This document shows, piece after piece, positions 19,754 through 32,735 of a stretch of DNA of 64,000 nt. Source of the DNA: Onchocerca volvulus. Taxonomy: Eukaryota; Nematoda; Chromadorea; Rhabditida; Onchocercidae. The stretch spans positions 124,001 through 188,000 of the forward strand of contig HG738140.1 of assembly GCA_000499405.2 (NCBI GenBank), given 5' to 3'. The notes below the pieces were generated by a model, which was not told the origin of the DNA, did not search any database, and saw only the letters and a program-made list of their open reading frames with translations. Each line of letters starts with the position of its first letter. Position 1 is the stretch's first letter. The position numbers and the translations under genes were made by a program.

Positions 19754-22585
19754 AAATAAATATTATTTCTGGTATGAACTTACAAAATAAATAACCCAGT
19801 AATAAGGCCGACAACAAGATGTAATTAATGATAATAACGTTTACTAATTAATTATATAATCATTTCGAGCAATATTCACAATGAACAAAAATATCCAAAT
19901 ACAAGGAAATCATGATACCTACATATCTGGGTGAAGTCTTTGAAGAAAATATCTACATGTCGTATATTTATCAATCAAGTCAACCTACAATTGTCTTACT
20001 CAAAACTCACTTCTTTATCATTTATCACCAATGATATGATTAATATAATTTTGGTTAATGAGGTTAATACGTCTTCTCCTTGCAATTTTATTGAAAACGC
20101 AAATCATTAAATACAGAGGAACGGATGGATACTAAGAAATACAACTGCAAATACACAAAGACTCACGATTCATAAAGCCAAGAAGCAGAAAACATAAAAC
20201 AGAAGCACGTGTATTATCACATCTACACAACTGTAAGCACAATACTTGAAATCAAAGTGAAATGACAACTGAAACTGTCAGACGTGATATAATGAGACTT
20301 AGATATATTGGGAATAATAAGGTGGCATCTGCAATGTATAGCGAGACAATCGATTCAAATTCTTACTAAGAAGAAGAGCTGTTGGAATCACGGAATGCAT
20401 GCTTTCACCAAAGTTTGCACGAAAATGCCGGGAAAGAGAGGAATCATTGCAAACATGACAAATTCATCTAAGAACAAAACTGAATCTGTAATCTTTGACC
20501 GCTGTACTAAGAATAGGTAATGTACCGAAGCAAGAGTAAGCATGCCTGAGACATCCCTGAATCCCCAGGTTATTTCACGACAAGACCCTTCTCGACGAAT
20601 ACCACCATACTACAGCTCATGGCCTCTGTTGACATGATGCACGGTTTCGCTACTTTCACCCTCTACTCCCTATAGTTTTAGCATGCTCTCTCCGTCCTGA
20701 TGATGAATGACTTCTGACCTCACAACGAGATAAGTCTTGAAATCAAATTGGGTCTTAAGGTTAAAAAATGAGACTAGGCTGAGGACTCTGGGCTCGTACG
20801 TGGTATTCAGTCCAGACCTTCATAAACACACTGTACTTGTTATGTTATATTCTATTACATCAATTACACATGAAAATTCACACCGCTATATAGAGATCTT
20901 AAAATTCCAGACGATGATGGCGGCTCGTCAAGACTTTATCGGAATTTTAAAGTAAACATTTTCGAAAGCCATATTATTCAGTCTTTGATTTTTGGAGTTT
21001 CTGAAAATGAATCTTCTGGAAATGACATCGTTCTTATCATTTTCCAAATTTATGCCAAGTCAAAAATTATTGCCAGAGAAGTGAAAAGAGTACCATAAAT
21101 AAAGGAGAGATTTTCATAATAAACTGGTAGCTTCCAATATATTTATAATGTTATTTTAAATTAGTTACATGTTTGGAAATTTCCGTTTCCTCTTTTCCCT
21201 TCTACTTCTAGTTCCTTTTTTTTCTTTGGTTACATACTTGTTTTTATTATTTTTGGAGCCAATAGTTATTTCTAGATCACGTGAACAGAAAATTTCTATA
21301 TTGGATCGCGTCATATGTGTGGCATACGCATCCGAGAAAACTATTTTATAAATTCCCCTAAAACGAAGTTTCAATTGATTGCTTTGATTTTCCAGAAATT
21401 CTGGTCTCATTTTCCGGACATTTCTGGATTCGGAAGAAACAAGTGGTATTTCATTGGTTTCTCACATTCATAGAGTCAAAAAAGAGATAAACCAAGCTCT
21501 ATGCAGTTTTTCAAATACAGTGGATCGGAATGAAGGATAAAATGTGAAGAATCAATCAGCTCCTATTTCGCAAAAAACCATGGAAATATTAAATAATTGT
21601 TATCAAATTTGTAATTGCAAATATTACGATTATCCGTCTCATTACCTTTCTACACGCGAAGATAATCATTATGCGAGATATTCGAAGTAAGCCATCATGG
21701 AAACTCTGATGTATTAAGAGAACGAAAGATATTATTGTTTCTGCATACATAATAAGTTGACTTCTTACTATTTCATATAAATAGTCTTGGCCATTAAGAG
21801 TTAAACGATTGAAATCAGTCTCGTAAAATCAATAGAGCCATCAAAGGACTCGTCGATGACTCGAACGTTAAACAAATATTATTTTGGATGTCATTTTCTG
21901 ATTTTTCAATCATTTCCGGTCATTATGTGAGATCTTCGCAGCAGTACTATAAGGATTATCGTCAGATTGTTATGGTTGTCTTCTAAAAGGTTCTAATGCT
22001 TATTCAAATCATTATCCTACATCAGAGCGCTATGAGGATCATCACTAGTTTTCCATCTTATTATAATGTAAACGAATCAGTTGTTCTCAAACTATCGTGA
22101 TTATTAATAAATAGTCAATTACGGTTACTATGGGAAAATCGTTCGATATATTCATATTCATACAGTCGGCTGAGTACTAGTACATTCATGTTCAATTTTC
22201 AAACTTTTGCATATGAGTTGCAAAGGTTATTGCAATAACCAGTTTAAAATTTTTAAAATTGGATTCAAACAGAACTCTTAAAATCGATTTTTTCTTCAAC
22301 CGACATCTATTACTTTTTATCCCTGACTTTATATTCGGTCATACTTTTGTTATTATATTTGAGTAATCATAAATTTAAATTGATCTCTGCCATTTTTTAT
22401 AGAAGTGCCAAAGACATTTTCATAAATACTTCCTTTTTGTCATAGCAACATTTTGTTCTAGTTTGGTGCAACTGGAAATATTAGGAATTGCTTTACTGCG
22501 CCAATCACATTGTGCATTCCTCATTTGCTAGTATCCGCAAAGAGCTATATCATAGATGGTTTTGTTGATTAGTGTTTTGTTCTGC
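19754..22585. other. Intergenic between Rpt4 start and GTF3C5 end
   Basis: About 2.8 kb without a supportable gene. Short frames at 20308-20520, 20737-20955 and 21169-21410 lack splice context or homology. The first few hundred bases probably contain the Rpt4 promoter/outron; none of its elements is recognisable. Confidence 0.5.
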
Positions 22586-25500
22586 CTACCAATCTTCTTC
22601 GATTTCATCTGGTATTCCCTCCTCTTCCTCGATTTGACTACTCAGTTTCTTAACATCTTCCTTGATTGCATCACGAATCCGATCAATAACTTTCTGGAAA
22701 ACATATGTTGAAACTAAAAATCAATTGTAGTTATGTCCTTGCTTGTTTACGCAACTCAAAAAAAAAAAAAAAAAATGTTGCAAAACCAAATGCAAAATTG
22801 GATTATTTTTGTAGGGATTGCATTTCTTCAGCCAAAATATAAAGAATAGACGAAATATATAGCCTATCCAATTTTGGCCTATTTTTCTTGATTGCTTATT
22901 CTGTTGATTATCTTGAGGAATTTTAAGGAACCAAAAAGAATTATTTACCGGCGGTAGCCATCCGTTTTGCGGATCAGCTTTTTCGCTGTGTGCAAAAAAT
23001 TCTTTTCGTACGATTTCTTCAGCAATTGGAAGCTTCACATCACATATACAGTACCACATCTGTCGCACACGAGGAAGCTCTCCTGCAAATGAAAAAGACA
23101 TCGACAAATCATTTAACACATCAATACGATCAATATGTCAGAACATAAGTCCAGTATTTCTCGATGTCTCAGAATATGATTCTAGTATTGATCTCGAGTA
23201 GACGAGTTAAATAAGTTTCACCAATTCGATCTGAATGAATAAAGTTTGCTGCTGAATTGAAGCAATTCCTATTCTTCCGAAATATCGAATCATGATGAGA
23301 GAATGAAAATGATTTATATCTACAAAAATTTTGCTATAAATTACCGGGTATATACATATAATCAATATGCTCCTCTGTAAGAGAACCGTATGACGACGGA
23401 ATCGCTGGTGCTAGCGATGAAGCACTTGTGACTGAGACATGTCCTGGTCGTTCACTGTTTTTCTATAAATTTCGGAATTTAAGTCAAGTGAATTTAGTAA
23501 TATAACCAATTCCTCATAAAGATTCAAATTGAAATTTATTTACTAGGTCTAAATTATATTAATTAATTGGCCGAAAAGTGCAATATAAATCATAGTTCTA
23601 TAATACGGTTTCATATGAGAATAGACTGATTTGAAGATCTTGAGAAGAAACAAATTACACTAATTAATATGAATAAAACTCAAGCTTACAGTTACAATCT
23701 TTAAACGCTGCCTTTCGGGTATTTTAGCATGTTGCCGAAATGTCACCATCACTGATTGGTACTGTTTTGCCTGCAACAGTTAAATATCTACCGAGCCAAG
23801 AGATATATTATCAATATGAAGACATACATTTGGATCAACTCTTGGATCATATCCGAATCGGCACCACAAACGTCCCCATGGTCCATTCAAAATGTAAAAT
23901 GCAAACTTTTGTAACAATGTTCTGAAAAAGAAAACCATAGATAAATTATTTAAGAAAGCAGGTAGATTAATGTATCATTCCTTCAGGTACCTCAGCACCA
24001 AAAAAACAAATTATTTTCCTTGCAAAATATTACTCCTTTGACTACACAAAAAGCATCTCTTAATTACTTGTATATTTATTTTATTACTTCACAATAATTA
24101 TATCCCATTCATACTTTATTAAACCATCATCCAGCCCTGTTTTCTTAAGAATACCCACTCTGGTCCACACTGGTCGTTCTTCGAACAAATTCTGTAGCAA
24201 ACGATGAGGTTCGTCGTTTTTACACCTAATATATTAACAAAGCATTTTCACAGAAAAATCTTTCATGATTAGTGGTTAAATTTCAAATTCAAAGTAACGA
24301 TTCGGTCATTTCTATCATCGTCTCTTCCATCAGCTAATCAGACTCTATCTCGCAACTATGTTATCATCGAAGAAATGCTGGACTAATTTGCTGGCAATAT
24401 TAGTAATATAATTATTGGAACGCATAATTTCTGAGAAATAAAAGAAACAAATTGATGTTGTTACAAAAGAAATAAGAATTCCTAATTTAAATCTAATGGT
24501 TATTGAACTAGTTTTTTTCTTTTTTTTTTTTTTTTTTAATTATTGAAATATTAAACCTAATGTTTGCGTCATTGACCGCGTCCTCAGTAGGTTGTTTTGG
24601 AAATTCGGCAGTCGAATGCACCGTTACTGATAATGCTTTTCTTTCCGATCGTAAACCTAAGAAATTGACAACTTGAGGGATTAAACTTATTAAATTACTT
24701 CCTTGTGACAACTCTCTTTTACATTATCTATAATACTGATTTTTCTTCGTTTTTGAATTACAATGCAGAAATTCCACAACTTCGAAAGGTAAAAATGAAA
24801 CGATTATTGACAAATGATCTTATCATTTTCACTATACATGGCATCAAATATACACATATGGTAAAGATTAAAAGCTCCAGCCTATCTTATAATGTAAGCT
24901 CTATTAAATCTGGCCCCTCTATCGCTTTCTGGTTCCTTTCCAAAAACATTACTTCAATAAAGCTACCAAATCTCAGCAAAACTTAGGAAAAAATTGTATT
25001 AACTTTGCCCATGTCCAGCACTTTTTCGTTTCACTTTCTCTGGTGAAAAATCAGTTTCTTTGCATAATAGTTTGGATGATGGCACTGAATACCTGTAAAT
25101 AATTAGCTCACAACCTAAAATGTGATATAATTTTCCGCTAATGTTGACCGCAATTTGGTAATGAGTGATATATCTATGAAACGAAAATAATTTACATTTA
25201 CTGCGTTAAAATATTTCTACAAAATAGTAACAAATGGAAAAACGCATGAGTGTAACAGGTAGCCTTACAAAACTTTCTAAATTTCTGCATATACGAATCA
25301 ACATATACAGGAAATGTTTTAGTGATGATAATACTGACATCATATTTTCACGTGACTGAAATTCAATTTCTATAATTATTGACAAAAAAGTTCAACCTTG
25401 AAAACTGATAAGGAGGAAGATGTAGGGGTGTGCGACGTTCATTTTCAGGTTGGTTCCACCATGATAGCGCACCTGGAAGATCCAATGGTATCAATTTCGG

Positions 25501-26549
25501 CACCTAAAAACCTAACTTCAAAGATATTTATCATTAAAGAATATAGTAGAAAGACTAGATGATGCTTGCCTTTTTTATTACGCTCTTCCATTCTACTCAA
25601 AATACTACAACTTTATACAATAAATCAGCAGGGAATACAATCGATATACTGCTGCACTTGTATTAAAGAGCATCACCTAACGCAACATAAATTTTGGCTC
25701 AAAATTTGTGACAAAAAAAAAAATCAATAAGAACGTGAATATAAACTTACCAAATTTTCAAAAGACCCCGGAAATGTCTCACTCTGACGAATTGGTAAGT
25801 AATGAAAATCACACATAGATTTGAATGTGTAAACTGTCGAGACCTATAATTTTTTCAATTCCGATTTCAAGGTTTCACTCTTAGTTTCCGAAGCAGAAAA
25901 ATCGAATCAATCAATCGTAACAGAAATCTGAAAGTACCATTCCAATCACTTTTGCTTGCACACAATTCGGGTCAGACTTTTTACGGCGTACTGTTGTAAC
26001 ACACAATACTGTTCCATTACCACCTAACGACTTTTCGGCAGATCCTCGCTCTGATACCAAAGCATTCGCATAAAGATTTTTTGGGTGATGTCGCAGTTCG
26101 AGTGGACGACCGGCAAAATGGTTCTGCAAAAAGACCAATGAGTATTATGAATTTTAAGATTTGAATGAAGCATATTAGAACTGTTCAGTGCTTGTGCAGG
26201 GCACTGGACCATAAAACCTCGAGGACAAGGAATACTAAAATGACTAAATGAGTAAAAGTAGCGAAACTGATACAATCAAATGCTACGTATATTTCAGCGT
26301 ACTTTTATCTGCCACAAATATGGAAAAATGATGGTTACAAATATTAAGTGTCATATTTTCAGATCTGGATCTCAATAACAAGAATTTCCAGGTAAGGAAT
26401 TGAAGTTCCCATCAACTTTCTTCACTTGCCATGCTAAGAGTTTGAATGCCGCCCAAAGTTTCAATTGCCTTCTCGGTATTCCTCACTATTCCCGGATATG
26501 CCACAATCACATATTCTGGCAACTTTTCCATGCTCGTTGACGGCCACAT
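22586..26549 (-). CDS. GTF3C5: General transcription factor IIIC subunit 5 (TFIIIC63 / Tfc1 family)
   Basis: Twelve exons: 26430-26549, 25938-26123, 25751-25843, 25397-25503, 25004-25092, 24557-24656, 24115-24225, 23828-23921, 23690-23770, 23345-23462, 22949-23082, 22586-22693; phases agree and total 446 residues. TFIIIC binds the A and B boxes of tRNA genes and recruits TFIIIB for RNA polymerase III; subunit 5 is part of the A-box-binding lobe. Collinear matches to animal GTF3C5: N-terminal YVIVAYPGIVRNTEKAIETL, FAGRPLELRHHPKNLYAN, STVYTFKSMCDFHYLPI, PLHLPPYQFSR, EERPVWTR, then FYILNGPWGRLWCRFGYDPR, ELPRVRQMWYCICDV and DPQNGWLPP, ending in an acidic tail EEEEGIPDEIEED. The first ATG (26549) comes three bases after a TTGTAG acceptor, a likely trans-splice site; an in-frame ATG at 26531 is an alternative. 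Intron 1 begins with GCAAGT, a GC-AG intron. Confidence 0.94.
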
Positions 26550-27240
26550 CTTCTACAACATAATAACATAGTAGCGAATTATTTTCCGGAAAAAAAAAAG
26601 AGATAATGTTATAGACGATAAAATGCATATTCATACAAATCTTGGAATGCTCAGTAAGCAAGCGACTGAAAATCGATAATTGGTACTATATCGCCTATAA
26701 GTGACACCATCTTCCACCTGAATTTGAACAAGACGACTTGGTTTGATTTCTGAAACAAACTACAGAGCCGAAGTAACATATTTCATCTGCCATGCTTTTA
26801 TCCAACTCATCACGACACTTTTTCTTGTTTCATATTACTGTGTGAAGGACATGAGACGCACAGTTGCATGCAACATGTCAAGTTATTTCGCAAAAAATTC
26901 GTGGAGGAAAAGATTGAGATAATGACTGAAATCAAGGGAGAGATAAGGGATTGTTGAGAAGAAAGGGAGAAGAAGACACTGAGGAAATATGGAACAATCG
27001 TATATCACAATCAGAGCAGTGCTTTAGAGTAAAAAGATTTATTGCTGCTAGGGAAAGGGTAGAAACTGGTAAGATTTACGGAGAAACGGTGATTTGGTTG
27101 AGGAGAGCGATTCACAGATTGGTTGAGGTTGAAGGTCATTCTAGAAGTAACTACTGTCTCTTGACTACAAGGATTACGTTTACTACACATTTCTTTATTC
27201 ATTACAGATTAGTTGACGGTTACGCCTGTAATTTGGCTTG
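26550..27240. promoter_or_regulatory. Intergenic region between divergent GTF3C5 and GNPNAT1 starts
   Basis: About 690 bp lies between the two start codons. Candidate trans-splice acceptors flank it: TTGTAG just before the GTF3C5 start on the minus strand, and CATTACAG ending at 27207 on the plus strand, 33 nt before the GNPNAT1 ATG. Promoter elements for both genes presumably lie here; none was recognised. Open frames on both strands (26951-27241) have no motif support. Confidence 0.4.
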
Positions 27241-28844
27241 ATGGATTTGAGTAATACAACTTTGGACAGTATGAAAGAAGATAGTCACAGCAAGATTCTA
27301 TCAAGCACAAACGGTACAAATGATTCTTTTTTTTTTGTTTACTTTTGCCATGTAATAGTGTTTTGATATTTATGATGGAAGAATTAACTTTGCTACCTTC
27401 TATCATCTCCACGAGTTATTCTTCGTTGTGTTTATGAGTGAACCGTGGTATTAAGGATGTTTTGTTTTTGTTAATACGATAGATGCTTTGCCCGAATAGC
27501 TATCTAATTAGAATTCAGTATCAACTGACTTAAAATGAAATAGACGAAAAAGCTAAAGCAAAAAAAATCCTATCGGGGTTCATTGAACTTTTGCAGAATT
27601 TTGTTGCAGATTGTAAAACAATATTTGCTGAAAGTTTTTTGAATTTCATTCATTCACAAGGATTACCAGAAGTACCGGAAGGTTATCATTTGCGACCGTT
27701 GATGTCAACCGACTATCGCCGTGGTTATTTAGAACTGTTATCGCAACTTACCGTTGTCGGTGATGTTACCGAGGAAATGTTCCTTCGTCGGTGAGTGATT
27801 AATAGAACTGATTTCAAATTTAATTTCAGAATAGTGCTTGATTTCATGCCGCTTTCAAATAACGTGGATTTCAAAGAATTCCTCGGTCCATTTCAGAACA
27901 AATGTTTCAGGTTTTGCTCGTGGACTATTTTAGCTCTCTATGTTCTATGATAATTGTCTTATAACATCAGCTTGTGTTTTATTCAGTGGGACTAGAGTGT
28001 AAATTGCAGATTCAGCTTGATGCGCAGCACATCACCTCCATCTTATTATATTATCGTTATTGAGCATAAAGAGTGAGTTTTTAAAAACAGATTATTTATA
28101 TAAGATGTTCCTAATGAGGAAATGCAAAAGAATTTCATTCTCGACGCATCCTGGTATAAATTTCATAAATTCTGACTTGGACTCTCTGACTTGGATATTT
28201 CATTTTGGTAAGTAGTGACATCATTTGAATAGTGATAAAATTTATTATGTTTTCTCTGAAAGTTTTAACCAAACCTGCAATATACAGTTATACATCAGTT
28301 AGCAAAATTCGATTATCTAAATCTCCGGAATTAAGCATCATTCATCTTTTATGAGAGCTGAAGGAAGGGAAGAGAAAATGAATGTAAAAAATATCACTTT
28401 CCTTCTTTAAGATCCCTCTAAAGTATAGTATTATATTGATTGGTACCGGCTGATGAAATGATATACGCAGTTTGTCTAATATAAGTTAAAGAAAAAAGTA
28501 TTAGTAAAAGGATTCATTCTTGCTCGTGAATAATGCCGCCGTTTGATTGGGAATTAGAATTTTTTCTCAGGATAAAGCGTGTAGTGGCATCAGCAACACT
28601 TGTCTTGGAATGGAAATTTATTCATGATACTGGATGTCGAGGTCGTATTGAAGATGTTGTCGTGGATAAAAGCATTCGTGGACAGCATTTCGGGATGTTA
28701 CTCAATCAACATTTGGTAGCGCTGGCGCGATATATTGGTGTTTATAAATTATCATTGGAATGCAAAGATGAATTAATATCGTTTTACAAGCAGTTTGGAT
28801 TCCAAAAAGATGAAGGGAATAATTTTCTGGTTCAAAAATTTTGA
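27241..28844 (+). CDS. GNPNAT1: Glucosamine-6-phosphate N-acetyltransferase
   Basis: Model: exons 27241-27313, 27610-27790, 28010-28072, 28571-28844; 196 residues (human 184), phases 1, 2, 2. The enzyme acetylates GlcN-6-P with acetyl-CoA in the hexosamine pathway to UDP-GlcNAc, which nematodes need for glycans and eggshell chitin. Family markers: YHLRPLMSTDYRRGYLELLSQL, the short exon reading SYYIIVIEHKE, then ASATLVLEWKFIHDTGCRGR, the GNAT acetyl-CoA loop EDVVVDKSIRGQHFGMLL, and the C-terminal LSLECKDELISFYKQFGF. Exons 2-4 are firm. Exon 1 (MDLSNTTLDSMKED...) is less certain: its donor GTACAA is weak, but the phase fits the TTGTTGCAG acceptor at 27609, and the enzyme's N-terminus is poorly conserved in all animals. 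Confidence 0.92.
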
Positions 28845-30746
28845 ATTCTATTTGAGTTGGTTAAAATAATTATGGACAAGAATCTATTGCAATTTCAAGT
28901 CTGGTTTTTTTGATTTTTCGTCTTGTTGTTTGTATTCTTTTTTTTTTTTTCAAAATGTGTAAAAAAAAATGCTAATAAAACTGAAAAAAAAAATAAAAAA
29001 GAAAAGGGGTTTTCTGCAAAAGAAAAGCAAATAATAATTGTTGTGGAATTCATAGCGATTATAATTCTCCAAATGTTGTTTTCATTTTGCTGCACTTTGA
29101 ATATGAGAATATTTTTAGGAAAGAACTGTTATGGTATTTATATGACTATGATTCTTCAAATGTTGTTTCTCATTTTGTTGCTTTCTGTACATGAAAACAT
29201 TTTTATTAAAGTTTCTTATTCTTCAACATAGGTAAAGTACGCTTTGTCTGATCTCTTTTAATGAATGCTACAAACCGTATTATTCAGATATAATAATTTA
29301 TAAGTTGTTTTATTTTCTCCTTTGATTTTCTCTCGATCTTTCCAACTTGAATTCCAATTTATGAATTTGAGTTTCTGGCAATTCTGAAATTCATTAGGGA
29401 GGTTTGTGAATTGTGAAGTGTTTTTTTTTTAACAATTAGATTTGATTGTGATTGAATGTTTGAGCTGTTCTTTTAATCAATTTTTTCTTGTTCCTTCACT
29501 TGAATAAACTGCTTTATCACTATCACATTGTTTTATTACTACCTATAGGTTCTAAAAACCTGACTACAATTTCTACGGGAAGATTTGTTGTGATTAAATG
29601 AAGAAGACATTTTTGTTCGGTTCTTTTTCAGATATATCAAGCATTCGATAATAACGGTACTTTTTGGTGCTCCTGTTATCTCTCAACTGTATAAATCTTT
29701 GTGATTGAGATAACATGCTAATAATTTCGTTTTTGACAATTCGTTAATGGCGCATTAATTAAATGCTGCACTATGAAAGAGTTAAAAGTCAATTGTATCT
29801 CAAAAGTTCTACTGTATATTAGGAGAAGTGAGCCACCAGTTGAAGATTGATATTTACAACTAAAATTCAAATTATAAGGGGAAAATTAAATGAAATCAGC
29901 ATTTTCTAGGTTCATTTGAATTTCTGCTGAAAGATCATTGGAATCATTTATTCATTCAGTACAATTCTGCGATTATGGTGTAATAACATAGTAATGCCAT
30001 CAATTTTTGTTTTTTTTTTTTTTTTTTTTCTTTTTACTGTCAGGTAAAATACTAGACTGCCTTGTTAACATTATTGGCCGTGTAATATTATAGATTAAAA
30101 GTGGTCAACTCATGAGATGTTGCGTGTGCCATTTCTCGCTTCTCTCGATTACAATTTAAATAAACGTGACAGGGACTGGATTTCTCATCAGCTGCCAAAG
30201 GTTGTTTTTGCAGACGAAAAATCAGTTTCAGAAAATGTGCGCGAAAAACTGTTTTGCTGAAATTCACGTTTGCGAAAATTGATGATTAGGGAAATATGGC
30301 ATTAGCTAAAATGCAAATTTTTCAAAAATTCTTTGCCGATAAGTGACTCATCCAGAAATCGTAGCTGATGGTTAATTTATTTATGAATTCATTTCTAGCG
30401 CAATTCATTCAGAAAAGAGAGCATTGGTCAATTTAGTTTTTTTTTGCGAAGCATAAGTTAAGTTTTATCAAGCTTATCAATTTTTGTTCTAATTTTGTAT
30501 AGCAAGTTTTGAACTTAGATTTCATGCGTTTCATGCAAAAAGGTAGTGAAAAGATTTAGACTCTTGTCGTATTGGTATATTTTGGTGCTTACTAATAATT
30601 CATAGTTTAATTAATTGATTATGAGATGAATCATATATAAATAAAGTAGAAGATAAACTTATATTTTGTAAACTTAACGAAAATAACAATAATCAGTTAA
30701 AACCGACGACATCACTCACTTTTCTAAGAGCTTATGCTTTTCGTAG
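28845..30746. other. Intergenic, very AT-rich
   Basis: Poly-purine/poly-pyrimidine and T-runs (28938-28950, 30008-30029) with overlapping low-complexity ORFs at 28895-29231. No gene supported. Confidence 0.5.
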
Positions 30747-31101
30747 ATGCAAGTGACGTATCAGTTTAAATGTTCAGCATTTAAGGAGAGTATTGAAATA
30801 CCCCGTGAGCATCTACCTGATCCCGAAACTGAAAATCTTCCATCAAGCGTCAGTTTTCGCCAAGTATGTTTTCAATTTTCATTAATTTTTCATATCATAT
30901 CATAAGTTTTATCCTTCCCATTATTGTTTTTCTTGCTTTTACATATCGCCTTTCTTTTATTCAGTGATATTTTAAATGTTTTCAGCAGTTTTTTTAAATG
31001 CTGGTTTATTCCAGGAATCAACAGCCGAGTTGGAAAAGCGTTGGGCTGATACAGGAATTGATCGCATATTCGTTAATTGTCCAAGACCACCACGTATTTG
31101 A
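30747..31101 (+). CDS. Unrecognised 67-residue protein immediately upstream of BORCS5
   Basis: Two exons, 30747-30863 and 31015-31101, joined in phase 0 across a clean GTATGT...TTCCAG intron. The ATG follows a TTTTCGTAG acceptor directly, as in a trans-spliced gene. The product starts MQVTYQFKCSAFKESIEIPR, has an acidic centre, and ends KRWADTGIDRIFVNCPRPPRI. It has no signal peptide, membrane segment or known motif. The stop is only 39 nt before the BORCS5 ATG and no AG occurs in that gap, so both ORFs would lie on one mRNA. It could be a genuine dicistronic partner, a translated upstream ORF, or coding sequence of another isoform. Function unknown. Confidence 0.55.
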
Positions 31102-31140
31102 AAATTATATTTCGGAATTATTTTGCTGTATAATTGAAAT

Positions 31141-32735
31141 ATGGGTAATGAACAAAGCAGCAGTGATACTAATATTCCCTCATCACATTCATTTTTGTTA
31201 AATAAAAGATCGGATGCGAAAACGAAAAGCAAAATAATTGTTGTAAAGCAAAAAACAAACACGGTAGACTCGTTATGTTCCAAGAATGATGACATAATAA
31301 AACGCTTCATGGTAAGCAATTTTTCTAAGTTTCTCGATTTTATGAACAAAATATGTTTATATGTTGCTTGTCATCTGCTTTGTCTTATAACTTTTCGGAA
31401 GCGGACTTTTATTCATGTGTTTTGCAGAAAAGATTTATTTTCAGGATATTCCAAAATTTTATCCGATTTTGAAAAGTTCATTAAACCATCCAGGTTTACG
31501 TGATCCGCCAGAGGCAGTATTCAAAATTAGTCCTCTACCAATGTTGAAATTTGCCTATCGTTTACAAGAACATTTGTCGAGATGTGCTAGTATTGTGGTT
31601 AGTGAACAAGAATCACTGGGAAATTCGATGAAAAATGTTAGCATCTTTAATTTCTTTAAGTCAGACTTATTTTAGAAAATCAAAATGTTTTTAAAATAAT
31701 GGAATAAGAAATCAAGCTTTACCAGAGAAATAATTAATAACTATTTGTTCAATAACAAATGAAAGAGTTGAGAAAGATAAAATTTCACTTCAGTTTTAGT
31801 AGAGAGGTCTTCACGACAATAAAAAATTTTTTGTTTTATTTCGACAAAAAAAAAAAAAACACTTAGCAGGGAGGACCACTGCTTGAAAAATATGATCGCA
31901 AATTTGTTTCGCAAATTTGATCGCAATTTGAAAAATTTGTTTCAAATGTTTCGAACCAGCAACAGTCTACGAAGTGTATTTTGATAGTAGTAGAACGTTG
32001 GTTAAAGTTATTTTTAGGAAGTTTCGTGTCGCACGATTCCTTCTCATTTATGGTTTCAAACTTGGAAAGATCATCGTGTAGTTTTCAGATGGATCATGAT
32101 ATCGCACTTTTGTTGGTATATTTTGGTGACCGAAAGAGATCGATGGACCATTTTCAGAATTATTCGGAAAAAATTATCGATTTACAAGCACACATTTCAA
32201 ATTTACAAGTAAGACCGCGTTCTTTCTCTTTTTGTTCTAATTTCATGTTAACATGGACAATTTTATAAAATAAATAGGAACTCAACTCTCAGCCAGATTT
32301 TGACTCGTAGGGGTTCTGTTTTTCAATGTTTCTGCTAAGTGCTAAGAATAATGAAAGTAAATGTTATACAATATATTGTTCATTAAGATTGTTCCAATTA
32401 ATCTGAGTTCTTTGATGCTATAACCGCTTTTATAAAATTATAGTTTATTTTTTGGTGATAGAATTACCTATTTAATCGAATTTTACTTCCAGCTTCTTTT
32501 CCAAGATTTAATACCAATGGCTCAAACCCTGAATGATATTCTACCGGAGCAAAAGCGACTACCACTACTGGATATCGATTATCGTAAAAACATTACAAAA
32601 TATTCATTAGAGGTAAAACGCAATGAAATTATTCGTGAAATAGAAAGTGGAACCGGTTCGATAGATAATAATCAGGATAATTTGCATATCAGGCCTATTG
32701 ATGAAGTGGCCGTAGTTGATAAAAATAATGCATGA
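31141..32735 (+). CDS. BORCS5: BLOC-1-related complex subunit 5 (myrlysin; SAM-4 in C. elegans)
   Basis: Four phase-0 exons: 31141-31311, 31445-31636, 32089-32208, 32493-32735; 241 residues. BORCS5 anchors the BORC complex to lysosomes and promotes Arl8/kinesin-driven transport; the C. elegans ortholog SAM-4 acts in synaptic vesicle precursor transport. The start MGNEQSSSDTN carries the N-terminal MGxEQSS myristoylation signal typical of the family. DIPKFYPILKSSL matches the conserved EIPTFQPLLKGLL segment, and FAYRLQEHLSRCASIVVSEQ the helix RYQDHLHQCAEAV; the third exon and the start of the fourth form the long coiled coil, ending QTLNDILPEQKRLPLL as in NSMLPEGERLEPF. The ATG has no acceptor of its own upstream; it lies 39 nt after the preceding small ORF. 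Confidence 0.92.

Noticed and set aside
28895..29231. Overlapping Lys/Phe-rich ORFs on both strands
   Set aside because: Poly-A/poly-T low-complexity sequence downstream of GNPNAT1.
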